Assembly: GCA_021770785.1 (NCBI GenBank)
Contig: JAETQH010000029.1
Span: 1-55,561 of the forward strand
Origin: Lachnospiraceae bacterium
Lineage (GTDB): Bacteria; Bacillota; Clostridia; Lachnospirales; Lachnospiraceae
Length of the DNA: 55,561 nucleotides
Reading direction: 5' to 3'
The notes beneath the pieces were generated by a model. It was not told the DNA's origin and searched no databases. It worked only from the letters and a program-made list of their open reading frames with translations. The translations under genes and the position numbers were made by a program. Of the stretch, positions 35,896 to 44,883 are shown in pieces; the first letter of the stretch is position 1; every line of letters begins with the position of its first letter.

Positions 35896-36762
35896 ATGAC
35901 AATAAAAGAAGTCGAGCAAATAACCGGTCTGACACGCTCTAACATTCGTTTTTATGAAAAGGAAAAACTAATAAGTCCAGACCGAAATGCGAGTAACGGA
36001 TATCGGGAGTATTCGGAAGAAGATATAAAGACCATTAAGAAAGTTGCATATCTTAGGACTTTGGGCATATCGGTTGAGGATATTCGTAGAATTTCAAGTA
36101 AGGAGGCTGATTTGTATGATATAGTTAAAGCACAAAGACATCATTTAGAACAACAGTTATCAGAATTGGAAAATGCAAAGATATTGTGTGAGAAAATGTT
36201 GTCATCTAGCGAAAAAATGGATTATGAAAATTTAGATATTCAGCAGTATGTTACCGATGTAAAAGATTATTGGAGCGAAAATGACAATATTTTAAAATTG
36301 GATTCGGTTAGTTTCTTTTATATGTGGGGTGGAAATATTACTTGGGGAATACTGACAATTTTATGTTTATTAGATGCAGTGTTTTCAATCGGACATTTGC
36401 CGGCTGAAATTCCTGTTCAGTGGAGTGGCGACATAGTAAATACATTTGTAAATAAACAATTTATTTTTGCATTTCCGGTCTCCTGCATAATGATCAGATT
36501 TGTATTACGCCCTTTCATTTGGAGGTGGCTTAAAATAAATATTATTGATAGTGAGTCCGTTACAAATTATATTACTAATTATTTGTGCTTCATAGCACTA
36601 TCAGTAGAAACATTCATAATTCTTTATGTAGAAGAAATTGTGAAACATGTGACAGTGATACTTTTCATTGATACCTTTGTGTTAATCGGATTATTGTTAA
36701 TGGCGGTATATAGAACAACAAGAAAAAGAAAGGGGCATTCAGGAGATATATGCTCGAATTGA
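35896..36762 (+). CDS. MerR-family regulator with C-terminal membrane domain
   Basis: A 288-aa protein. Residues 1-70 are a MerR winged helix (TIKEVEQITGLTRSNIRFYE, GYREYSEEDIKTIKKVAYLR), followed by a coiled-coil dimer helix to about 115. The C-terminal half contains four to five hydrophobic helices and the stretch GHLPAEIPVQWSGD, which resembles the DUF1648 motif of SdpI-like membrane proteins. It is therefore probably a membrane-anchored transcription factor. RBS GGAGG lies about ten bases before the ATG. AT-rich. The orphan promoter at 35664-35694 may be its target. Confidence 0.8.
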   Translation: MTIKEVEQITGLTRSNIRFYEKEKLISPDRNASNGYREYSEEDIKTIKKVAYLRTLGISVEDIRRISSKEADLYDIVKAQRHHLEQQLSELENAKILCEKMLSSSEKMDYENLDIQQYVTDVKDYWSENDNILKLDSVSFFYMWGGNITWGILTILCLLDAVFSIGHLPAEIPVQWSGDIVNTFVNKQFIFAFPVSCIMIRFVLRPFIWRWLKINIIDSESVTNYITNYLCFIALSVETFIILYVEEIVKHVTVILFIDTFVLIGLLLMAVYRTTRKRKGHSGDICSN

Positions 36763-36874
36763 GAATATACAGCAATTTCCATATGTGGGAGCTGATCTTG
36801 CTAAGATTGGTAGAAGTATGAAAAGTGGCGTAGTGGCTGAAAATGGCTTGCTGCGCTATTTTTGCGTCGAGTGA
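36734..36874 (+). pseudogene. Orphan coding fragment downstream of the MerR gene
   Basis: A frame shifted relative to the MerR gene reads EIYARIENIQQFPYVGADLA followed by KIGRSMKSGVVAENG, then stops at 36874. It looks protein-like but has no start codon and overlaps the MerR 3' end. Probably the tail of a gene cut by a deletion. I do not recognise the family. Confidence 0.35.
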
Positions 36875-36968
36875 CACGGGAAATGGGATGAATAACCAGC
36901 CCCCGCACCCATTCCCCCTCCCGGCATACCATAGAAAGAAACCATAACTTAGAAAGGTATGCAAAAAC

Positions 36969-37880
36969 ATGGGAAATTATGTAACAATGTCATTAGAAAC
37001 GCATCTTTTCTTCGGAAGAATCATGAAAGAACATGCGTTATTTTTATATGCAGGTTTTCCCTGCGGGGAGACAAAATGCAGGCAGCAGGCGGATTTTTTC
37101 CGTGAGGAATTTGAAGACGGACTGCGGAGGGCGGTGCAGCTTAGCAACGGTATCGTAAGCAGCGGAGTGCTTTCTTCCGGGGAAATCGTGACAGAATTTA
37201 CTCTGAAAGCGGAACGTCAGACCGAAAAATTGTCGGGAATCTCCATAGACAGTGAGATTACGAAGGCGGAAAAGCAGCTGCGTGCCGGAAACCAGATGAG
37301 ATTTAGCCGGGGGATAATGATGAATGTGCGGATGTTAAACCGCCGGATGCTTCAGCTAATCAACGGGCTGATCGAATTTAAGGAGCAGATTTTGCGGGAG
37401 ATAGCAGACTGCAGGCTCTATACCACCAACTATCCGCTGCTCATTGAACACATTTTGCGGGAGGCACGGCTCTACCGGGCAACCATCTTAGAACTTGAGA
37501 GAAGGGGCGGAATTGTGCCGAAAGATTTCAGGGAAATGGAACAGTTCTGGAATCAGATTATGATGGAGCACGCTCTGTTTATCCGGGGACTTTTAGACCC
37601 GACAGAATGTGAGCTGATTGAGACGGCGGACGGATTCGCAAAAGATTACTGCCGCCTGCTCGAAGAGGCAAAGGAACAGGATTTGCGGACGATGGATGAG
37701 CTGACCCGTAAAACGATAGAAACTACACAGGAATACCAGAAGTTCAAAACAGCGGGGACAGAGGGAATTACAGATTGTAAGATACGCTCTATCATATTGC
37801 CGCTGTTGGCAGACCATGTGCTTCGTGAGGCAAACCATTATCTGAGGATTTTGGCGGACCACGGGATAGGCAGGGACTAA
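36969..37880 (+). CDS. DUF2935 protein (all-helical, ferritin-like fold family)
   Basis: A 303-aa cytoplasmic, almost entirely helical protein. It has two similar halves: FFGRIMKEHALFLYAGF near the start and FWNQIMMEHALFIRGLL near residue 197, each followed by conserved His/Glu helices; LLIEHILREARLYR and LLADHVLREANHYLR are another matching pair. The paired E-H residues resemble a di-metal site, consistent with DUF2935 (PF11155). It ends one base before the giant multicopper oxidase gene, so the two are coupled. A metal-handling role is inference from this pairing. Confidence 0.8.
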   Translation: MGNYVTMSLETHLFFGRIMKEHALFLYAGFPCGETKCRQQADFFREEFEDGLRRAVQLSNGIVSSGVLSSGEIVTEFTLKAERQTEKLSGISIDSEITKAEKQLRAGNQMRFSRGIMMNVRMLNRRMLQLINGLIEFKEQILREIADCRLYTTNYPLLIEHILREARLYRATILELERRGGIVPKDFREMEQFWNQIMMEHALFIRGLLDPTECELIETADGFAKDYCRLLEEAKEQDLRTMDELTRKTIETTQEYQKFKTAGTEGITDCKIRSIILPLLADHVLREANHYLRILADHGIGRD

Positions 37881-37881
37881 T

Positions 37882-40800
37882 ATGGAACTGTGCAAATATC
37901 CCGCAAAGGGAAATACCCGGACGTTTCATATTAAAGCAATACAGCTGCCCATTGTCTATAACCGCTATGGCGACCACGACCCGGATGGGCTGCTTTATGT
38001 ATTAGAGGAAGAGGCGGAACAGATTCAAAAAGAGGCGTACATCCGGTTTGAACAGAACCCGCCCCAGCCCTATGAAAAGGTGCAGCCGTTGGTAATTCGG
38101 GCCAATCTGGGCGATACGGTAAAAATACGTTTCCGCCACAATTTAAACCGAAGGCTTTCCATCCATGTGCAGGGGTTATCCTATGATGTAAATACCTCGG
38201 ATGGCGCTGCGGTGGGATTTAATGCCGACAGTACCACCAGCGGAGAAATCTGGTATACCTGGTATGCAGACCGGGAGGGCGTCTATTTATTTCATGATAT
38301 GGCATCTCCGGGAAGCTCGGAGGAATCCACCAATATACATGGACTGTTTGGGGCAATGATTGTGGAGCCGCCGGAGGCGGAATGGCTTGACCCGCAGACA
38401 GGAGAAGAGTTGGAAAGCGGACTGATGGCAGATATTTATCAGCCCGGAAAACCTGCCTTCCGGGAATACAGCGTATTTTTCCATGACGAATTGGAGATGA
38501 AGGATAAAGACGGAAATCCGCCCACTGACCCGCATACCGGGCTTCCTTCCGGCACGACAGCAATCAGCTACCGTTCCGAGCCTATGAGAAACCGGATGCC
38601 GATGACCCACGACCCGGCGGATTCGGGAGAGGAAATCTCCATGAGCTCCTGGGTGTATGGTGACCCGGCACCGCCCATTCTCCGTGCTTACGTGGGCGAC
38701 CCGGCGAAAATTCGGCTGGTTCACGGCGGCGTGAAGGAAACCCATGTATTCCATCTGCACAACCATCAGTGGAGGTTAGAGGGGGAAAATCCGGTTTCCA
38801 CAATCATTGATTCTATTTCCATCAGCCCTCAGGAATGCTATACACTGGACATTTTATATGGAGCGGGCAGCCAAAATGGGGTGATTGGCGATGTGATTTT
38901 CCATTGTCATCTGTACCCCCATTTCCATGAAGGAATGTGGACGCTGTGGAGAATTCACGACCGTCTGGAGGATGGAACGGGAACACTGCCGGATGGGACG
39001 AAGATTCTGCCGTTAATGCCGTTAAAGGACAGGGAGAGGCCGCCGAAAAAAGATAACTTACATCCGGGCTATCCCAATTTCATTGAGGGAACCGTGGGAG
39101 AAATGCCATTGCAGCCGCCCTGTGGAGTGATTGACAGAGAAGGGAAGGTAACCAATAAGCCCACACAGTTAGAGCGTGCTAATTTTGCGGAAAATGCAGT
39201 GTCGGGAGCGTTGTACACGGAAACCTGTCCGTGTCATACAGTAGGACAATGTAAAAAATGCAGCGGGTATCAGAGAGACTATGAAGACAGTAGCGGAATG
39301 GAACTAACAGCAGGATATGGAACTGTTTTTGAAAATGAAGAAATGGCAGAGTATGAAAATGTCTGGGATAACGAAAAAACAACAGGGAACGAAACAGTCT
39401 GCGGAACAGAAAAAACACAAGAACATGAAGCTTTGGATATACAAAAGCGTAAAGAAGATTGCGGCTGTCCCCATTGTAAACAGGAACACGTCAAGGTTTT
39501 CGAGATTGCCATGGTTCAGGCGAAAATTACCTACAACAGTTATGGCTGGCACGACCCCCAGGGACGATTTTTTGTCCTGAAAGAAGAGATAGAACGTCAC
39601 GGCGGGCTACAGGCATATATTCGCAAGGTAGAACAGCAGAAAATCAAGGTAGAGCCACTGGTGATCCGTGCCAATGCAGGGGATTGTATCGAACTGCACA
39701 CCACCAATCTGCTGCCGGAATTTATAGAGGGAAGTGCTTTCCAGCAACGAACCCGGACCGATATTGCGGGCCACCATGTTCATCTGGTAAAATTTGACAC
39801 CATTGTCTCCGACGGCGCTGCAAACGGGTGGAACAATATCGCAGGGGCGAGACGTTATGAAACCTTGATAGAACGTTTCTTTGCCGATGAGGAATTACAG
39901 ACCGTATTTTTTCACGACCATCTTTTTGCCAATTCCCACCAGCAGCATGGATTGTTCGGGGCGCTAATCATCGAGGAGGCGGGAGCAACCTTCCACAGTC
40001 CCAGAGACGGAAAGGAAATTTCCTTTGGAACCCAGGCAGTGATTCATCGGAGAAACGGCACTTCTTTCCGGGAATTTGCGTTGTTTGTGCATGATTTTGC
40101 ACTGCTGTTTGACAAAAACGGAAAGCCCCTAAATCCGCCGGAGGTTCCGGGCTCCCATGACGACCCCGGAGTGATGGGGATTAATTATCGGTCGGAACCC
40201 ATGAGGGAGAGGCTTAAGCGGGAGGAGGACCCGGCATATATGTTCAGCTCCATCGTCCATGGAGACCCTGCAACGCCCGTGCTTGAAACTTATCCGGGAG
40301 ATGAGCTTTTGTTCCGGCTGTTAGACGGCGCCCACGAAGAACAGCATTCCTTCAATGTCACGGGAATGTCATGGCACAAGGAAAGGAAGGATTTGCATTC
40401 CCCCCTGGCAGCGTCCCAGACATTGGGAATTTCCGAAGCCTTTAATCTGAATGTAACGGAAACATACGGTGCAGGAGATTATCTTTATTACTTCGGCGGT
40501 ATCGACGATGCGTGGCTGGGCTTATGGGGAATTATCCGTGCCCATGAGAAATATCAGAAGCATCTAAAACCCTTGTGTAAAAAGGAGAAGTGCCTCCTTC
40601 CGCTGCCGCCCTGTCCGGGGAAGGATGATACGATCCGGCGTTATGAAGTGGCGGCAATACAGAAAGATTTGGTCTATAACCGCTACGGTGACCATGACCC
40701 CAACGGACTGGTTTTTGTGCCGTTAGAGGACCTGGATATGGTGTTGGCGGGAAAATGTCCGGCAAAACCGCTGATACTCCGTGCCAATGCGGGGGACTGG

Positions 40801-41769
40801 ATAGAGGTCACGCTGCACAATGCCCTGAATATAGAGCAGCCGGTTCCCTATTTTGATTATCCGAAAGTCCCGCTGGATAAAAAACATACGCCCTCCATGA
40901 GGGTTTCGCTGAATCCGCAGTTCCTCCAATATGACCCGGTTTCCGATTCGGGTATCAATGTGGGCTACAATCCCAAAGAGCAGACCGTAGGCATCGGTGA
41001 GAGCAAGAAATACCTGTGGCGGGCGGACCGGGAATACGGTGGTTGTATGTTGCAGTCCTTTGGCGATATGCGAAACCATCGTTACCATGGCTTGTTCGGT
41101 GCTGTGATTGTAGAACCACCGGGAGCGGAGTGGTACCGTAATTTTACCAGAAAAAAGGATTCCCATGCGGAGCAGGCAGTGATTACGGCGCCCGGAGTGG
41201 AAAGCTTCCGTGAATATGTGCTGTTTATCCAAAACGGCATACGGCTCTTAGACGCAGAAGGAAATCTCGTTCAGACTGCGGCGCAGGATGGTGAGCCGGT
41301 GGATGCGGAGGACACGGGAGAAAAAGGCTACAATTACCGCTCGGAACGCTTTGCCAACCGGCTGAGGAAAGATAAAAGGATGGAAAAAGTTTTCTCCAGC
41401 AAAATACATGGTGACCCTGCTACCCCGTTGCTGAAAGCGTATTCCGGCGACCGTGTCATTTTCAGAACCCTGATGCCGGCGGATAAGCCCAGAAATACCT
41501 CCTTTGCGGTGCACGGGCATATGTGGAGGGAACAGCCCGGGGATGCCCTTTCCAGAAACATTCCGGTGCAGGGAGCAATTAGCATCGGAAATAAATTTGA
41601 TATGGAAATGGAGGACGGAGCAGGCTGTCCGGGAGATTACCTTTACCGCTCCGGCAGTTTTAAATGGGATGTGGAATCCGGAATGTGGGGAATTTTCAGA
41701 GTGGTCAAACGCTCCATCGGCTGCCGGTGCAGAGAGGCCTGCCAAAAGATTAAAAATAGTATCTGCTAA
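37882..41769 (+). CDS. Giant three-part multicopper oxidase-like protein (MnxG-like size)
   Basis: A 1,295-aa protein built of three homologous cupredoxin blocks opening with YNRYGDHDPDG (about residue 27), YNSYGWHDPQG (551) and YNRYGDHDPNG (931). Block 1 carries HVFHLH (287-292) and a canonical type 1 copper motif HCHLYPHFHEGM (about 340-351). Block 2 carries the other two trinuclear-site motifs, HVH (about 631) and HDH (about 678). Block 3 keeps YHGLFGAVIV but lacks the His clusters. A Cys-rich linker with CPCHTVGQCKKC and CGCPHC joins blocks 1 and 2, and CRCREAC ends the protein. No signal peptide is seen. Size and copper motifs recall the Mn(II) oxidase MnxG of Bacillus spores; substrate unknown. 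Confidence 0.88.
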   Translation: MELCKYPAKGNTRTFHIKAIQLPIVYNRYGDHDPDGLLYVLEEEAEQIQKEAYIRFEQNPPQPYEKVQPLVIRANLGDTVKIRFRHNLNRRLSIHVQGLSYDVNTSDGAAVGFNADSTTSGEIWYTWYADREGVYLFHDMASPGSSEESTNIHGLFGAMIVEPPEAEWLDPQTGEELESGLMADIYQPGKPAFREYSVFFHDELEMKDKDGNPPTDPHTGLPSGTTAISYRSEPMRNRMPMTHDPADSGEEISMSSWVYGDPAPPILRAYVGDPAKIRLVHGGVKETHVFHLHNHQWRLEGENPVSTIIDSISISPQECYTLDILYGAGSQNGVIGDVIFHCHLYPHFHEGMWTLWRIHDRLEDGTGTLPDGTKILPLMPLKDRERPPKKDNLHPGYPNFIEGTVGEMPLQPPCGVIDREGKVTNKPTQLERANFAENAVSGALYTETCPCHTVGQCKKCSGYQRDYEDSSGMELTAGYGTVFENEEMAEYENVWDNEKTTGNETVCGTEKTQEHEALDIQKRKEDCGCPHCKQEHVKVFEIAMVQAKITYNSYGWHDPQGRFFVLKEEIERHGGLQAYIRKVEQQKIKVEPLVIRANAGDCIELHTTNLLPEFIEGSAFQQRTRTDIAGHHVHLVKFDTIVSDGAANGWNNIAGARRYETLIERFFADEELQTVFFHDHLFANSHQQHGLFGALIIEEAGATFHSPRDGKEISFGTQAVIHRRNGTSFREFALFVHDFALLFDKNGKPLNPPEVPGSHDDPGVMGINYRSEPMRERLKREEDPAYMFSSIVHGDPATPVLETYPGDELLFRLLDGAHEEQHSFNVTGMSWHKERKDLHSPLAASQTLGISEAFNLNVTETYGAGDYLYYFGGIDDAWLGLWGIIRAHEKYQKHLKPLCKKEKCLLPLPPCPGKDDTIRRYEVAAIQKDLVYNRYGDHDPNGLVFVPLEDLDMVLAGKCPAKPLILRANAGDWIEVTLHNALNIEQPVPYFDYPKVPLDKKHTPSMRVSLNPQFLQYDPVSDSGINVGYNPKEQTVGIGESKKYLWRADREYGGCMLQSFGDMRNHRYHGLFGAVIVEPPGAEWYRNFTRKKDSHAEQAVITAPGVESFREYVLFIQNGIRLLDAEGNLVQTAAQDGEPVDAEDTGEKGYNYRSERFANRLRKDKRMEKVFSSKIHGDPATPLLKAYSGDRVIFRTLMPADKPRNTSFAVHGHMWREQPGDALSRNIPVQGAISIGNKFDMEMEDGAGCPGDYLYRSGSFKWDVESGMWGIFRVVKRSIGCRCREACQKIKNSIC

Positions 41770-42044
41770 GGTGACTGAGAAAAAGAAGACAGCTTTTGTC
41801 TGGTGAGGATGAGAAAAAGGTTTGTCTTTTGTTAAGGAAGAATAGAGAAAATGACAGCCGGAGTGCAAATTACGGGTTCCGGCTTAAAAATGCAGCCGGA
41901 CAGGTGACTTACAGATGTAGATTTACATCAAAAATTTTATATCTCCTGTCTCTAAAACTTTATATCTCTTTGGTAGAAATTGCCACGCATTTCTGGTAGA
42001 ATAAAAAGAAAAAATACAAATAGAGAAACGAGGTCATACAGATT

Positions 42045-42455
42045 ATGAATATACTATTTTTCCTGACTCCCAAGGAGGATGTTGCAACAGTCAAGGAAAC
42101 CGATACGTTGCGCCAGGTGCTGGAAAAAATGGAAAACCACGGTTATGCGGCAATCCCTTTTTTAAGCCGGGAGGGCAAATACATAGGAACAATTACGGAT
42201 GGAGATTTACTCTGGTTTTTAAAACGGAGAAATTTCCCGGAACTAAGAACCTTAGAGGACATGCCGATTATTACTATTGAGCGCCACCGGGACAACCAGG
42301 CGGTAAAGGTAGGCGAGAGCATGGAGGATTTGTTTGACAAGGTGACAAACCAGAATTTTGTTCCTGTGGTGGATGATAACGAGGTATTTATCGGTATTGT
42401 AACAAGGAAGGACGTGCTGGTTTACTTACAGAAAAAGATAGGTGAGAAGCAGTAA
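42045..42455 (+). CDS. Tandem CBS-domain protein
   Basis: A 136-aa protein consisting of one CBS pair. The first half contains AAIPFLSREGKYIGTITDGD, the second FVPVVDDNEVFIGIVTRKDV; both have the G-x-x-T-x-x-D end that contacts adenosine nucleotides. There is no attached catalytic or membrane domain. Stand-alone CBS pairs often sense AMP, ADP or ATP. No partner is obvious; the flotillin gene follows after 185 bp. Confidence 0.85.
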   Translation: MNILFFLTPKEDVATVKETDTLRQVLEKMENHGYAAIPFLSREGKYIGTITDGDLLWFLKRRNFPELRTLEDMPIITIERHRDNQAVKVGESMEDLFDKVTNQNFVPVVDDNEVFIGIVTRKDVLVYLQKKIGEKQ

Positions 42456-42512
42456 AATCTTAATATTCCCTTAAGCCAGGTTGTATACAGGCAAAAAAAG
42501 TCCGGAATATGT

Positions 42513-42585
42513 TATAATGTCGAAAGACATTATAGGGGTCGAAGTGCGCATGGGCCGCCCACGGCGAATGCTTTGTGGGAAGCAC
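42513..42585 (+). promoter_or_regulatory. Palindrome over -10 box and structured leader of flotillin gene
   Basis: TATAATGTC-GAAA-GACATTATA (42513-42534) is a perfect 9-bp dyad that includes a TATAAT box, so it may be an operator over a promoter or, if transcribed, a GNRA-capped hairpin. Downstream, CCCAC (42558-42562) pairs with GTGGG (42575-42579), enclosed by GTGC/GCAC. I cannot match this to a known riboswitch. Confidence 0.4.
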
Positions 42586-42640
42586 ATGGTATACCTTAAA
42601 AAGTAACTGGAATATACTGACAAAAGAGGAGGAATTGTGA

Positions 42641-44149
42641 ATGAAGTTTATTACACCTGGGTTTTTGATTGGAATTGTTGTGATAGTGTGTTTGATTGTA
42701 CTGCTGTGTATGGGGTATGTGAAAGCTCCACCGGACATGGCGTATATTATTTCCGGTATCAAGAAAAAGTCAAAGATTGTCATCGGAAAGGCGAGTATCC
42801 GCATCCCGTTTTTTGAGCGTCTGGATAAGTTAAACCTGAGGCTGATACCCATTGACGTAAAGACCAGCAATGCAGTACCAACGGCAGATTACATCAATAT
42901 CAACGTGGACGCTACGGTCAATGTCAAAATCAGCAATGAGCCGGATAAGCTTCGCTTAGCAGCGGAAAACTTCCTGAACAAAAATACCGAGTACATAGCC
43001 GGAGTGGCAAGGGAGGTTCTCGAGGGCAATGTCCGTGAAATCGTCGGAAAGATGAAGTTAGAGGAAATGGTATCTGACCGTCAGAAATTTGCAACGTTAG
43101 TAAAGGAAAATGCAGAGCCGGATTTAGCGGCGATGGGACTTGATATCATCAGTTTTAACGTGCAGAACTTTGTGGACGGAAACGAGGTCATTGAAAACCT
43201 TGGTATCGACAATATTGTCAAAATCAAGAAAGCGGCAGCCATTGCCCGTGCCGAGAGTGAGAGAGACATTAAGGTGGCACAGGCGTCAGCGGATAAAGAG
43301 TCCAACGATGCAGCAGTAGCGGCGCAGACCGAAATTGCCAAGAAACAGAATGAGCTTGCCATCAAAAAGTCAGAACTTCAGATGGAGGCTGACACTAAGA
43401 AGGCTATGGCAGATGCGGCATATGAAATCCAGAAAGAGGAACAGCGTAAAACCATTGAGATTACCACTGCCAATGCGGATATCGCAAAGCAGGAGCGTGA
43501 AATTGAGTTAAAACAGAAGGAAGTAGCCGTAAAAGAGCAGGCATTAGAGGCTGAGATTAAGAAACAGGCAGAGGCGGACAAATACGCAGCACAGCAGAGA
43601 GCGGACGCAGCTCTTTACCAGAGGCAGAAGGACGCGGAGGCAAAGCAGTTTGAGGCGCAGCGTGAAGCCGAGGCGAGAAAAGCCCAGGCAGAAGCAGACC
43701 GTTTCTCCAAGGAGCAGGAGGCGGCAGGTATCCGTGCTGTCGGTGAAGCTGAGGCATCCGCCATTCAGGCGAAAGGTCTCGCAGAAGCCGAGGCAATGGA
43801 AAAGAAAGCCGAGGCTTATGCAAAATACAACAAGGCAGCCGTGGCGGAAATGATGATTAAGGTGCTTCCTGACGTGGCAGGCAAGATAGCAGAGCCCCTC
43901 GGACAGATTGATAAGATTACCATCATCGGCGGTGCCGGCGGTGAAAACGGCGTAGAGCAGGTAGCAGGCAATGTGCCCGTAGTGATGGCAAAACTTTTCG
44001 AGAGCATGAAAGAAGCTACGGGAATTGATCTTGCCGATATCGTCAATGCAGACAGCTATGACGCTCAGGTAAACCGCAATATCAATGTGACTGGCTTAGA
44101 CGATATTAATTTAGTGGTAAAATCACCGGAGAATAACGGGAAGCAGTAA
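42641..44149 (+). CDS. floT: Flotillin-like SPFH-domain protein
   Basis: A 502-aa membrane scaffold protein. An N-terminal helix at residues 6-26 anchors it. The SPFH (band 7) domain covers about 30-190 (APPDMAYIISGIKKKSKIV; INVDATVNVKISNEPDKLR). Residues 200-400 are an Ala/Glu/Lys/Gln-rich coiled coil with recurring EAEA/EAEAMEKKAEAYAKYN, typical of flotillins. The C-terminus contains GGAGGENG. Flotillins organise membrane microdomains that host signalling kinases and transporters. The usual NfeD partner is not adjacent. RBS GAGGAGG is strong. Confidence 0.93.
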   Translation: MKFITPGFLIGIVVIVCLIVLLCMGYVKAPPDMAYIISGIKKKSKIVIGKASIRIPFFERLDKLNLRLIPIDVKTSNAVPTADYININVDATVNVKISNEPDKLRLAAENFLNKNTEYIAGVAREVLEGNVREIVGKMKLEEMVSDRQKFATLVKENAEPDLAAMGLDIISFNVQNFVDGNEVIENLGIDNIVKIKKAAAIARAESERDIKVAQASADKESNDAAVAAQTEIAKKQNELAIKKSELQMEADTKKAMADAAYEIQKEEQRKTIEITTANADIAKQEREIELKQKEVAVKEQALEAEIKKQAEADKYAAQQRADAALYQRQKDAEAKQFEAQREAEARKAQAEADRFSKEQEAAGIRAVGEAEASAIQAKGLAEAEAMEKKAEAYAKYNKAAVAEMMIKVLPDVAGKIAEPLGQIDKITIIGGAGGENGVEQVAGNVPVVMAKLFESMKEATGIDLADIVNADSYDAQVNRNINVTGLDDINLVVKSPENNGKQ

Positions 44150-44211
44150 AAAATTTCCGGCAAACGTTTCCTCTTGGTGAGACAGAATGGGAACGCAGAA
44201 TGAGAGGAAAA

Positions 44212-44697
44212 ATGAAACCATATTTAAAAGTAATAACAGTATTCTGTGCTGCGGCAATCAGTCTTTCCGGCTGCGGCACAGAAAATAATACACCCCAGGG
44301 CGGAAACGCTGCGGAGGTGTCAACAGAGCAGAACGGCAGGGAAATTGCCCTTTATGTGGGAAATGAGAATGGAGACGGTCTTGTGACAGAGACGGTGTCC
44401 GTGGAAGAACTGACACCGGAAGCAATTCTTTTGGCACTGTCGGAGAAAAATGTCATCCCGAAAGAGACAAAGGTGCTTGATTTTAAAGATGAAGGCGAAA
44501 CCCTTACCCTGGATTTATCCAAAGAGTATCAAGAGTATGTGTCCTCTTACGGCACCTCCGGAGAACTGGTCATTGTAGGCGGAGTAGTAAATACTTTTTT
44601 AGATGCCTACGATGCGGACACCATCACCATTTTAGTGGAGGGTAGTGCCTGGGACACCGGACATGCAGACTACAGCGGAGCACTGGGACGGTACTAG
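44212..44697 (+). CDS. GerMN-domain lipoprotein
   Basis: A 161-aa secreted lipoprotein with lipobox LSGC at about residue 20 and a Gln/Asn/Thr-rich linker. The rest is one GerMN (sporulation/germination) domain: REIALYVGNENGDGLVTET, LLALSEKNVIPKETKVLDF, and a closing TFLDAYDADTITILVEG. GerM acts in spore peptidoglycan and engulfment in Bacillus; stand-alone GerMN lipoproteins are common in Clostridia. The start at 44212 follows GAGAGG; an ATG at 44200 has no RBS. Confidence 0.82.
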   Translation: MKPYLKVITVFCAAAISLSGCGTENNTPQGGNAAEVSTEQNGREIALYVGNENGDGLVTETVSVEELTPEAILLALSEKNVIPKETKVLDFKDEGETLTLDLSKEYQEYVSSYGTSGELVIVGGVVNTFLDAYDADTITILVEGSAWDTGHADYSGALGRY

Positions 44698-44707
44698 GGG
44701 CAGCACT

Positions 44708-44851
44708 GCATAGCGTTTTTTTCTGTGCGCTTGGTAAGGCGCATTGGGGACATTATTTTACAAGGAAATTAATACGCCTGTCAAAAGGTATCTGCCTCAT
44801 AACCTTATCCCTCCCCCAATTTTGCTTTAACAGATAATAAAAACGCTATGC
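44708..44851. repeat. 144-bp inverted-repeat element
   Basis: Perfect 13-bp ends GCATAGCGTTTTT (44708-44720) and AAAAACGCTATGC (44839-44851). Within it, ATTGGGG and CCCCCAAT pair, so the whole could form one long stem-loop. It starts ten bases after the GerMN stop codon. The right arm is not followed by a clean T-run, so a simple terminator is a poor fit. Sequence differs from the neighbouring element at 44884. Confidence 0.6.
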
Positions 44852-44883
44852 GGAAGACCAACCAACCACATAGCTTTCACCTT

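Noticed and set aside
42541..42640. Known riboswitch in the flotillin leader
   Set aside because: Some pairing is visible, but none of the conserved loop sequences of common classes could be found.
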